Shown here piece by piece: positions 1-5,152 of a stretch of 5,152 nt of DNA. Under the pieces are notes generated by a model. It worked only from the letters and a program-made list of their open reading frames with translations. It was not told the DNA's origin and did not search any database. Position 1 is the first letter of the stretch. Each line of letters starts with the position of its first letter. Made by a program: the position numbers and the translations under genes. Source of the DNA: Chloroflexota bacterium (GTDB lineage Bacteria > Chloroflexota > Anaerolineae > 4572-78 > J111). The stretch is taken from the NCBI GenBank assembly GCA_003694775.1, contig RFJV01000596.1, forward strand, positions 1 through 5,152. The letters are read 5' to 3'.

Positions 1-66
1 CTCCCGGACCATCCGGGGTCGCGGGAACCTGAACTGCGGGCTGTTCAATTTGAATACAAACTATAA
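1..66 (+). CDS. Possible C-terminal tail of a gene entering from the left
   Basis: Reading from base 1, 21 codons stay open to a TAA at 64-66 and end in the residues AVQFEYKL. A gene ending here would be convergent with the exporter gene, with 18 bp between the two stops. The piece is too short for any domain call, and third positions are only mildly G/C-rich, unlike the neighbouring genes. It may be chance; sequence to the left would decide. Confidence 0.15.
   Translation, partial: LPDHPGSREPELRAVQFEYKL
2..18. other. Short GC-rich inverted repeat (hairpin)
   Basis: CCCGGA (3-8) and TCCGGG (12-17) form a perfect 6-bp stem around a 3-nt loop, and a T/G wobble at 2/18 could extend it. It lies about 67 bp past the stop of the minus-strand exporter gene, so it could take part in ending that transcript. 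There is no T-run after it on the plus strand, and the bases that would follow it on the minus strand are outside the window. A functional terminator therefore cannot be claimed. Confidence 0.3.
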
Positions 67-84
67 TTCAGGAGCGGCTCTCTG

Positions 85-720
85 TCAAATTGGCAGGGGT
101 GGGTATCCCAGAATACCGGCAATGCCGGTCCAGCACTGGTACAGGCCGAACGCGGCCAGGGCCACCGCAGAGACCCCGCTCAGCAGGCGTGAGGCCAGCG
201 GCCCAAACCGGCGGGCAAAGGCAAACACCAGAACAAAGGCGGCAAAACCGCCGACCAGGGTCAGGTAAAAGCCGGCCACAAAGCTGATGCCCAGCGCCGG
301 CGACTGGCGCCAGCCTTCCAGCAGAATGGGGCCGGCAAGGATACTCCAGAAAATGTAGGGGCCGGGGCTGAGGGCGTTCATCAACGCCCCTTTCAGGACG
401 CTCTGGTGCGCGGCATCCACCGGCAGGTGGGTTGGGTCTGGCGGGCGAAGCGCGGTTTGGGCCGCGCCCCAGGCCAGATAGAACAGGAACAGGCCCCCCG
501 CCACCCGCAGACCGTCCAGAAACCAGTCCGGGGTCTGGGTGAGCACCAGCAAGACCAGAAAAATAATCGGGCCGTCGCTCAGAAGGGGGGCCGCCGCGGC
601 CGGCAGGGTTTTCTGCCAGCCGTTCTTCAGCGTCTGGGCCAGAAGAAAGGCCTGAAATGGGCCGGGACTGGCGCTGGCCGACAGCCCCAGGGTGGCCCCC
701 TGAACAAAGTAGAGTATCAT
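85..720 (-). CDS. LysE/RhtB family amino-acid exporter
   Basis: This is a 211-residue integral membrane protein, the usual length for the LysE/RhtB translocator family, whose members export amino acids or small metabolites across the cytoplasmic membrane. The N-terminus carries the family-type motif SASPGP (residues 16-21), followed by QAFLLAQTLKNGW and a polar SDGP (48-51) in the second hydrophobic stretch. A second SPGP (118-121) follows MNAL in the middle of the protein. About six hydrophobic segments are visible, near 3-25, 42-62, 70-88, 110-133, 143-168 and 178-204, with a short polar loop at 91-108. The ATG at 720-718 has GGGAGG (730-725) four bases upstream, and TATAAT with a TTG-type -35 box lies just beyond. 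It is a single gene divergent from the rightward gene run. The substrate cannot be read from sequence. Family assignment is firm. Confidence 0.87.
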   Translation of the reverse strand: MILYFVQGATLGLSASASPGPFQAFLLAQTLKNGWQKTLPAAAAPLLSDGPIIFLVLLVLTQTPDWFLDGLRVAGGLFLFYLAWGAAQTALRPPDPTHLPVDAAHQSVLKGALMNALSPGPYIFWSILAGPILLEGWRQSPALGISFVAGFYLTLVGGFAAFVLVFAFARRFGPLASRLLSGVSAVALAAFGLYQCWTGIAGILGYPPLPI

Positions 721-749
721 TATGCCTCCCGGATAGGGGGATGCTCTCC

Positions 750-777
750 ATTATAATTACCTGCGGTGATTGGGCAA
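750..777 (-). promoter_or_regulatory. Candidate sigma70-type promoter for the exporter gene
   Basis: On the minus strand TTGCCC (777-772), a 16-bp spacer and a perfect TATAAT (755-750) are followed about 30 bp later by the exporter ATG. That would give a leader of roughly 20-25 nt containing the Shine-Dalgarno sequence. The -10 box lies in the palindrome ATTATAAT (750-757), so TATAAT also reads on the plus strand, where no -35-like hexamer is correctly spaced. The -35 match is only the TTG half. The call is pattern-based. Confidence 0.45.
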
Positions 778-786
778 CCATGAAAG

Positions 787-856
787 GATGAAGGATGAGG
801 GATGAGGGATGAAGGATGAGGGATGAAGGATGAAGGATGAAGGTTGAGGGGTGAAG
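787..856. repeat. Tandem array of ten 7-bp units, GATGARG
   Basis: Ten consecutive heptamers fill exactly 70 bp. Eight are perfect GATGAAG or GATGAGG, in the order AAG, AGG, AGG, AAG, AGG, AAG, AAG, AAG. The last two are degenerate (GTTGAGG, GGTGAAG), and the preceding 781-786 looks like a decayed unit. The strand asymmetry (purines on plus, pyrimidines on minus) is extreme. TGA stops appear within the units, so the array is non-coding. Arrays of this type are familiar between genes in Chloroflexota and resemble the short tandem repeats of cyanobacteria (general knowledge). Function is unknown. Confidence 0.95.
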
Positions 857-858
857 AG

Positions 859-898
859 AATTCGTAAATTCGTAAATTCGTCCTTTCGTCCTTTCGTA
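859..898. repeat. Tandem array of five 8-bp units, NNTTCGTN
   Basis: Five octamers follow the heptamer array after only two bases: AATTCGTA, AATTCGTA, AATTCGTC, CTTTCGTC and CTTTCGTA. All share the core TTCGT at an 8-bp period, while the flanking dinucleotide switches from AA to CT part-way, with hybrid units at the junction. Weaker T-rich echoes run on to about 913. The array lies immediately upstream of, and its T-rich tail reaches, the candidate rightward promoter. Confidence 0.92.
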
Positions 899-905
899 TT
901 TTTCT

Positions 906-934
906 TTGTATTTCCCGTCCTCATCAGGTAAAAT
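906..934 (+). promoter_or_regulatory. Candidate sigma70-type promoter for the plus-strand gene run
   Basis: TTGTAT (906-911), a 17-bp spacer and TAAAAT (929-934, five of six matches to TATAAT) precede the first plus-strand gene. Initiation near 941 would give a leader of about 33 nt. The -35 hexamer matches only in its TTG half, and the region is AT-rich, so chance matches are likely. It is the best-spaced pair I see in this intergenic stretch on the plus strand. Confidence 0.35.
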
Positions 935-973
935 GGAGTAGGTGATTAAAACCGGGAGACCAAAAATTCGCTG

Positions 974-1507
974 ATGTTCAAAGTAACTTCATTGATTGGA
1001 CCGGGAACGCAGATGGTCGGCCTGCTGGTGGGTGCGGCGATGCTGTTCCTGGGCCGGAAGCTGTTTTGGCTGTTTGTGGCCGCGGCCGGCTTTGTGCTGG
1101 GACTGGTGGTCGCACCGGGGCTGTTTCCCCGCCAGCCGGACTGGCTGGTGCTGGCCGTAGCTATCATCTTTGGCCTGCTGGGGGCTGGGCTGGCGGTGGT
1201 CATCCAGAAAGTGGCCGTCACCATTGCCGGCTTTGTGCTGGGCGCGTATGCTCTGGTCTGGGTGGTGATGATGCTGAACCTGCACCCCGGTCCCTGGGTG
1301 TGGCTGATTGGCCTGGCCGGCGGCATTGGCGGGGCAATGCTGTCTGCTTTCCTGTTTGAGCTGGCCCTGATTGCCCTCTCCACCCTGGTCGGGGCGATGC
1401 TGGTGGTGCAGGGGGTCAACCTGGGCGCGGGCGCGTCGGCCTTGCTGTTCCTGGGCCTGCTGGTGGTCGGGGTGGTGGTGCAGGTGAATATGTGGCAGGA
1501 GGATTGA
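974..1507 (+). CDS. Seven-helix DUF4203-like membrane protein
   Basis: The 177-residue product is almost entirely hydrophobic, with about seven membrane segments near 12-27, 30-50, 57-77, 79-101, 107-127, 129-147 and 154-172. Segments are separated by very short loops such as FPRQPDW (51-57) and NLHPGPW (102-108). The glycine-rich helices and the length fit the DUF4203/TM7S3-TM198 N-terminal-type domain, for which no biochemical function is established. The helices look internally repeated: AGFVLG occurs at residues 38-43 and 85-90, and a related STLVGA at 136-141. ATG 974 is the only ATG available, because a TAA at 947-949 closes the frame upstream. The nearest purine-rich stretch, GGGAG (954-958), is 15 nt away, a weak and distant ribosome-binding site. 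It is probably the first gene of the run, with its stop 6 bp before the next start. The family call is moderate. Confidence 0.8.
   Translation: MFKVTSLIGPGTQMVGLLVGAAMLFLGRKLFWLFVAAAGFVLGLVVAPGLFPRQPDWLVLAVAIIFGLLGAGLAVVIQKVAVTIAGFVLGAYALVWVVMMLNLHPGPWVWLIGLAGGIGGAMLSAFLFELALIALSTLVGAMLVVQGVNLGAGASALLFLGLLVVGVVVQVNMWQED
1497..1502 (+). promoter_or_regulatory. Ribosome-binding site for the molybdopterin-binding gene
   Basis: AGGAGG lies inside the last codons of the preceding membrane-protein gene, 11 bases before ATG 1514. It fixes that start and implies the two genes are translated from one message. Confidence 0.7.
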
Positions 1508-1513
1508 GACCGG

Positions 1514-2509
1514 ATGGAAATTCGACAGCTTCCCGTGGCGCAGGCAGTAGGGCATATCCTGGTGCACCACCAGACCGGGCCGGATGGCCGGAAGGTGCTG
1601 AAAAAAGGCCGTGTGCTGACCGGCGACGATGTGGCCGTCCTGCAATCGCTGGGCCGCGAGGCGGTGGTTGTGGCTGTGCTGGCAGAGGATGACCTGCCGG
1701 AAAACGAGGCCGCCCGCCGGCTGGCCGGGGTGGTCGCCGGGCCGCATCTGGTGGCTTCAAAGCCGGTTGGCGGACGGGTGAACTTTTTTGCCGACACGCC
1801 CGGCCTGCTGAAGGTCAATATTGACGGCCTGCTGGCGTTTAATGACCACGACGGCATTACCCTGGCCACCCGTCTCCACAACACCGTGCTGACCCCCAAA
1901 ATGCAGGCGGCCACCCTGAAAATCATCCCCTACGCCATCCCCCGGTCTGCTGTGGAGGCCGCGGCCGGCACCGCCCGGCAGTTCGCACCGCTGGTGACGG
2001 TCCGTCCGTTTACCCGGCGGCGGGTGGTGCTGTTGACCACCGGCAGTGAACAGGCCAGGGAGTCGGTGGTGAACGGCTTCACCCCGGCGCTGTCGGCGCG
2101 GATGGCTCGCTACGGCGCGGCCCTGGTGCAGGGACCGCATACCACCGAGGATGTCTCCGCCATTGCCGATGCCATTCACCAGGCCGCGGCGCAGGCCGCG
2201 GAAATGGTGATAATTGCCGGGGAAACATCCATTATGGACCGAGACGACATTGTACCGCAGGCCATCCGGGCCGCGGGGGGCGTGGTGGAGCATTTCGGTG
2301 TGCCGGCAGAGCCGGGCAACCTGCTTCTGCTGGCTTATCTGGGCGACCTGCCCATCGTTGGTGCGCCGGGATGTGCCCGGAGCAAAAAATTCAACGTGGT
2401 CGACCGGGTCCTGCCGCGGCTGGTCGCCGGAGAACGGCTGACCCGCCGGGATTTGCTGGCCCTGGGCCACGGCGGTTTACTGCGAGGTGAGGACGGGCTT
2501 GAAGGTTAA
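1514..2509 (+). CDS. MoeA-like molybdopterin-binding protein
   Basis: This 331-residue soluble protein resembles the stand-alone molybdopterin-binding proteins related to MoeA and MoaB/Mog. The N-terminal region (1-60) contains GHILVHH and KKGRVLTGDDVAVLQSLG (31-47), the type of segment seen at the start of MoeA-like proteins. A middle region (about 70-160) carries NIDGLLAFNDHDGITLATRL. The C-terminal MoCF-like fold starts at VVLLTTGSE (171-179). It continues through VIIAGETSIMDRDD (232-245), where MoeA has a GGxS-type turn with acidic residues, then VPAEPGNLLLLAYLGDLPIVGAPG (263-286). Where MoeA has PGNP, this protein reads PGCARSKKFN (285-294), so it is unlikely to be a standard molybdenum-insertion enzyme. 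The conserved-looking tail LGHGGLL (317-323) ends the fold. Relatives are often found beside molybdoenzyme or MocA-like genes (general knowledge), but none is in view. It lies 6 bp after the DUF4203-like gene and overlaps the next gene. Binding of the cofactor is inferred from family. Confidence 0.83.
   Translation: MEIRQLPVAQAVGHILVHHQTGPDGRKVLKKGRVLTGDDVAVLQSLGREAVVVAVLAEDDLPENEAARRLAGVVAGPHLVASKPVGGRVNFFADTPGLLKVNIDGLLAFNDHDGITLATRLHNTVLTPKMQAATLKIIPYAIPRSAVEAAAGTARQFAPLVTVRPFTRRRVVLLTTGSEQARESVVNGFTPALSARMARYGAALVQGPHTTEDVSAIADAIHQAAAQAAEMVIIAGETSIMDRDDIVPQAIRAAGGVVEHFGVPAEPGNLLLLAYLGDLPIVGAPGCARSKKFNVVDRVLPRLVAGERLTRRDLLALGHGGLLRGEDGLEG
2484..2492 (+). promoter_or_regulatory. Shine-Dalgarno sequence that favours a TTG start
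   Basis: GAGGTGAGG lies six bases before TTG 2499, and its first seven bases match the end of the GGAGGTGA consensus. The competing in-frame GTG at 2487-2489 sits inside this motif and has no comparable purine run of its own upstream. Both sites are within the coding end of the molybdopterin-binding gene, consistent with translational coupling. Confidence 0.6.
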
Positions 2510-4349
2510 ACGCACTGGCCGGCTGGTTTCTGTGGGCATGATTTTCCTGCTGTTGGCTCTGCTCAGCACGGCGACGCTGGCCTGCCAGCCGCAGGTCAAG
2601 CAGGTTTTTATCGACGTGGACGGGGGCCGGCAGACGCTGACCACCGAAGCCGAAACGGTGCGGCAGGCCCTGCTGGAGGCGCAGATTACCCTGGGGCCGC
2701 TGGACCGGGTATCGCCGGACCTGTATGTGACGCTGGAGCCGGGAATGGTTATCACCGTGACCCGCGTTCGCGAGGAGCTGGTGACCCGCCGGGAGGTCAT
2801 CCCCTTTGAGCGGCAGATTGTGCCCAACGAGGCCCTGGCCCCCAACGAAACCCGGCTGGTGCAGTTGGGCGTCAACGGCGAGGATGAAATTACCATCCGG
2901 GTGACATACGAAAACGATGTCGAGGTCAGCCGGACGGAGGTGTCGCGGCGGACGGTCATTCCACCCGTGCCGGAAATTATGGTGGTCGGGGTAAAGGACG
3001 ACATCCCCTCCACCCCGATTGAGGGGGTGATTGCCTATATGGACGCGGGCAACGCCTGGATTATGCGGAACACCAGCGGAAGCCGCCGCCCGCTGACCAC
3101 GGACGGCAACCTGGACGGACGGGTGTTCAGCCTGTCGGCAAACGGGCGCTGGCTCCTGTACACCACCCCCCTCACCGACGACATCGAACAGCCGCTCAAC
3201 GAGCTGTGGCTGGCTTCCACCACCATCGTGGGAGAAGCACCGGTAACACTGGGCATTCGGGGTGTTCTCCAGGCGGCCTGGTCGCCGGTGGTCAGCCAGA
3301 ATCTGGTGGCCCTGACCACCGCGGAACGCACCCCCAGCCCGCCCGGCTGGAAAGCCCGCAACGACCTGTGGCTGGTCGACCTGACGCCGGACGAACCGAT
3401 GGAAGACGCGGCCTATCTGGACGGCCTGCGCCAGGGCAAAATTTCCCGCCCCAAGCCGGTGCAGGTTCTGCCGCCGGGTACGCCGGGCCTGTACTCCTGG
3501 TGGGGAACCACCTATACCTGGTCGCCGCGGGGGGACCGGCTGGCTTACGCCCGCGCCGATGAGATTGGCCTCATCACCCTGACCCGCACCACGACCATTT
3601 CGGCTTCGGTTCAGCCGCTGGTACAATTTACCCCGTTCGACACGCTGGGCGAGTGGGTATGGGTTCCGGCGGTTAGCTGGTCGCCGGACGGGCGGTTTCT
3701 GGCCGCAGTGGTGCACGGCCCGCCCGTCGGGGCGGAGCCGGCGGAGCAGAGCCAGGCGTTCGACCTGTGGCTGTTGAGTGCAGACGGGCGTATCAAGGCC
3801 AAAGCGGTAGACCGGGTCGGAATGTGGGCCAACCCGGTCTGGGGGACAAACGGGATTGCCTACGGGCAGGCGGTCAACCCTTTGCAGTCGGTCACCAGCC
3901 GGTATACCATCTATCTGATGGACCACGATGGAAGCAACCGCCGGCAAATCTTCCCTTACCAGACCGAACCGGGCGTCCAGTTTCCGGAGCTGGTCTGGTC
4001 GCCGGAGGGGAACAGCCTGCTGTTTGTCTTCAACGGCAACCTGTTTTTGACTCCCCTGGGCGGCGGCCCGCCCCGGCAGTTGACCGCTGGCAGTCAGGCC
4101 AGCGGTATCCGGTGGGTCAGGCCGGCCGCCTTGAATGCCGGCCTCCCCCTGACCGCCACAGAAAGCCTGTCGAATAGTGCAGTTTTGACATCTGGTGGTA
4201 CAATTACTGTAGAAAATGATGCGAACGGTACGCCGTCGGCTCCCACTGTTACCCCCACGCCGGTTCGTCGGGATTTGCCACAGCCTGCACCGGCTCCCAC
4301 CGGTACGGCCACAGCCGTTAGTATGAACCCCGACCAACGGCGAAATTAG
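2499..4349 (+). CDS. Exported DUF348-G5 protein with a PD40/TolB-like beta-propeller
   Basis: Numbered from TTG 2499 the product has 616 residues; an in-frame GTG at 2487 would add four. The N-terminus is KVKRTGR plus a hydrophobic core, then TLAC with Cys29 as a plausible lipoprotein cysteine. The sequence fits the relaxed lipobox pattern, although -3 is Thr rather than Leu. Residues 32-90 (VFIDVDGG, VRQALLEAQI, LEPGMVITVTRV) match a DUF348 module. Residues 91-165 (EELVTRREVIPFE to EVSRRTVIPPVPEIMVVG) match a G5 domain. From about 175 to 541 repeated strands of the WSPxGxxLAY type mark a PD40/WD40-like propeller: SANGRWLLY (213-221), AWSP (260-263), TWSPRGDRLAY (340-350), SWSPDGRFLAA (393-403), WGTNGIAY (448-455) and VWSPEGNSLLFV (499-510). 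A Thr/Pro/Ser-rich tail ends the protein (551-616). G5 and DUF348 modules are known from cell-wall and biofilm proteins, so an envelope binding or sensing role is inferred. No catalytic residues are recognised. Confidence 0.85.
   Translation: MKVKRTGRLVSVGMIFLLLALLSTATLACQPQVKQVFIDVDGGRQTLTTEAETVRQALLEAQITLGPLDRVSPDLYVTLEPGMVITVTRVREELVTRREVIPFERQIVPNEALAPNETRLVQLGVNGEDEITIRVTYENDVEVSRTEVSRRTVIPPVPEIMVVGVKDDIPSTPIEGVIAYMDAGNAWIMRNTSGSRRPLTTDGNLDGRVFSLSANGRWLLYTTPLTDDIEQPLNELWLASTTIVGEAPVTLGIRGVLQAAWSPVVSQNLVALTTAERTPSPPGWKARNDLWLVDLTPDEPMEDAAYLDGLRQGKISRPKPVQVLPPGTPGLYSWWGTTYTWSPRGDRLAYARADEIGLITLTRTTTISASVQPLVQFTPFDTLGEWVWVPAVSWSPDGRFLAAVVHGPPVGAEPAEQSQAFDLWLLSADGRIKAKAVDRVGMWANPVWGTNGIAYGQAVNPLQSVTSRYTIYLMDHDGSNRRQIFPYQTEPGVQFPELVWSPEGNSLLFVFNGNLFLTPLGGGPPRQLTAGSQASGIRWVRPAALNAGLPLTATESLSNSAVLTSGGTITVENDANGTPSAPTVTPTPVRRDLPQPAPAPTGTATAVSMNPDQRRN
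4185..4215 (+). promoter_or_regulatory. Possible internal promoter ahead of the response regulator gene
   Basis: A perfect TTGACA (4185-4190) sits in a locally AT-rich patch (about 4170-4225) inside the low-complexity 3' end of the propeller gene. At a 17-bp spacing the -10 is a poor TGTAGA (4208-4213); at 19 bp it is TAGAAA (4210-4215). A separate TGG-TACAAT (4196-4204) looks like an extended -10 but is too close to pair with the TTGACA. Initiation here would start about 150 bp before the regulator gene. Evidence is the motif only. Confidence 0.25.
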
Positions 4350-4372
4350 CCGCAAATTTACCAGAGGAAGAC

Positions 4373-5152
4373 GTGAAGATTGACCGTCCCTGTGTCCTGC
4401 TGATGGACACCGACGCGGAAACACTGGAACAACTGCAAACTGTTCTGCAGAGGCAAGGATATTACGTGCTGGTCGCCGCCGATGGCTATGCCGCCCTGCA
4501 GTTGGCGGAACGCGCCCGTCCCCGGCTTATTGTATCGGACCTGGTGCTGGCCGGTCTCGATGCATACGAAGTTTGGGTAAAAATCAACCGCAGTAAGTCC
4601 GAGCCGCGTGTCCCGGTCCTGGTGGTCAGTGCGCTCAACCTCCTGCCCGCGGGGACACCCTGGCGGTCCAATTCGGTTTCAAAATGGCAGTTGCTGGCCT
4701 ACGATGCGTTTCTCCCCAAGCCGGTCGACCTGCGCCGCTTTTTGCGGCTGGTCAAAAAGCTGACCACTCCAGAGCAGGCCGATGCTGTTCCCGGCGGTCC
4801 GGCGGTTCTGCTGGCTGTGGAAGACAGGTCCCTGCAGGCAGAACTGGCCCGCATTTTGGCGGCAGAAGACTTTGAGGTCGATACGCCGGAAAACTTGCCG
4901 AGGGCAGAACAACTGCTGTTGAAAAATCTACCCCCGGCGGTGATTGTCTTCTCGTACACGGGGCAGGATGACGAACTGCGGCGGGTCGTTGTGGAAACCA
5001 GAAAACGCGCCCCTGGCACCGCCATTGTTCTGCTGGCAGAACCCCATCAAACGGTCAATCCGGATATCGCGGTTGAGTGCCACGGCATTCTGGCCCGGTC
5101 CACAGACCCGGCCTACGTGGTTTCCACCATCAACCAGGTTATTGAGTACCAC
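4373..5152 (+). CDS. Tandem-receiver response regulator, 3' end outside window
   Basis: The frame runs open for 260 codons from GTG 4373 to the window edge, so the product is partial. AGAGGA (4363-4368) lies four bases before the GTG. The later in-frame ATG 4403 would cut off the first strand, so GTG is preferred. Residues 6-130 form a receiver domain: VLLMDTD (8-14), phosphoacceptor Asp56 in LIVSD, Ser86 in VLVVSA and Lys116 in FLPKPVD. The second residue of the usual acidic pair is Thr13, and the stretch between Ser86 and Lys116 is about eight residues longer than in CheY. Residues 143-260 repeat the fold: VLLAVED (145-151), VIVFS, IVLLAE and GILARSTD. Here Ser194 replaces the phosphoacceptor, Ala222 the Ser/Thr and Arg242 the lysine, so this domain is probably not phosphorylated. 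No output domain is visible yet. The gene starts 23 bp after the propeller gene. A partner kinase is not in the window. Confidence 0.82.
   Translation, partial: MKIDRPCVLLMDTDAETLEQLQTVLQRQGYYVLVAADGYAALQLAERARPRLIVSDLVLAGLDAYEVWVKINRSKSEPRVPVLVVSALNLLPAGTPWRSNSVSKWQLLAYDAFLPKPVDLRRFLRLVKKLTTPEQADAVPGGPAVLLAVEDRSLQAELARILAAEDFEVDTPENLPRAEQLLLKNLPPAVIVFSYTGQDDELRRVVVETRKRAPGTAIVLLAEPHQTVNPDIAVECHGILARSTDPAYVVSTINQVIEYH

Noticed and set aside
2..18. Rho-independent terminator
   Set aside because: The stem is only 6 bp with a 3-nt loop, and no T-run follows on the strand that can be seen. Kept only as an unassigned hairpin.
68..781. A 237-codon minus-strand frame slightly longer than the exporter
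   Set aside because: It is a different frame of the same strand with a Gly/Pro/Arg-rich, non-hydrophobic product. The 85-720 frame gives a full LysE-type protein with a good ribosome-binding site.
787..898. CRISPR array or clustered direct repeats
   Set aside because: Units are 7 and 8 bp and directly adjacent without spacers, so these are simple tandem repeats.
946..1926. A 326-codon minus-strand frame rich in Ser, Thr, Arg and Pro
   Set aside because: It overlaps two plus-strand genes with clear membrane and molybdopterin-binding features and shows no domain of its own. Long antisense frames are expected in high-GC DNA.
2391..4424. A 677-codon open frame on the minus strand, longer than the plus-strand gene it covers
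   Set aside because: Its translation is dominated by Arg, Gly, Pro, Gln and His with no domain signature, and it cuts across the ends of two other plus-strand genes. The plus strand here encodes recognisable DUF348, G5 and propeller motifs. It is an antisense shadow of high-GC coding sequence.
1..5152. Mobile element, integrase, toxin-antitoxin or tRNA gene
   Set aside because: No transposase or integrase motif, no terminal inverted repeats, no tRNA-like cloverleaf and no paired small genes were seen on either strand.

Overview
This window is high-GC bacterial DNA (GC-rich by eye, with strong G/C at third codon positions). It suggests a member of the Chloroflexota, probably of the Anaerolineae/Caldilineae kind. 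That placement is an inference from two things: the combination of a DUF348-G5 module with a WD40-like (PD40) propeller in one exported protein, and the GATGAAG/GATGAGG heptamer array between genes. No rRNA or marker gene is present to confirm it.

Layout. Positions 1-84 hold a short hairpin and perhaps the last codons of a gene entering from the left. A LysE/RhtB-type amino-acid exporter lies on the minus strand (85-720). A 253-bp divergent intergenic region (721-973) follows. It contains a good candidate promoter for the exporter, a 70-bp array of 7-bp repeats joined almost directly to a 40-bp array of 8-bp repeats, and a candidate promoter firing rightwards. To its right is a tight plus-strand gene run: a seven-helix DUF4203-like membrane protein (974-1507), a MoeA-like molybdopterin-binding protein (1514-2509), a secreted or lipid-anchored DUF348-G5-propeller protein (about 2499-4349), and the start of a tandem-receiver response regulator (4373 to beyond 5152).

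How the genes fit together. The first three plus-strand genes are separated by 6 bp and then overlap by 11 bp, which indicates co-transcription and translational coupling. The regulator follows after 23 bp, but a perfect TTGACA box inside the end of the preceding gene suggests it may also have its own promoter. The products do not form a recognised pathway: a small membrane protein, a molybdopterin-binding protein without a molybdoenzyme in view, an envelope-facing propeller protein and a signalling protein. The exporter is separately transcribed.

I do not see an obvious new defence, mobile or biosynthetic system. The items most worth a second look are the paired 7-bp/8-bp repeat arrays, the tandem-receiver protein whose second receiver has lost its phosphoacceptor, and the unexplained association of the MoeA-like protein with the membrane and propeller proteins.
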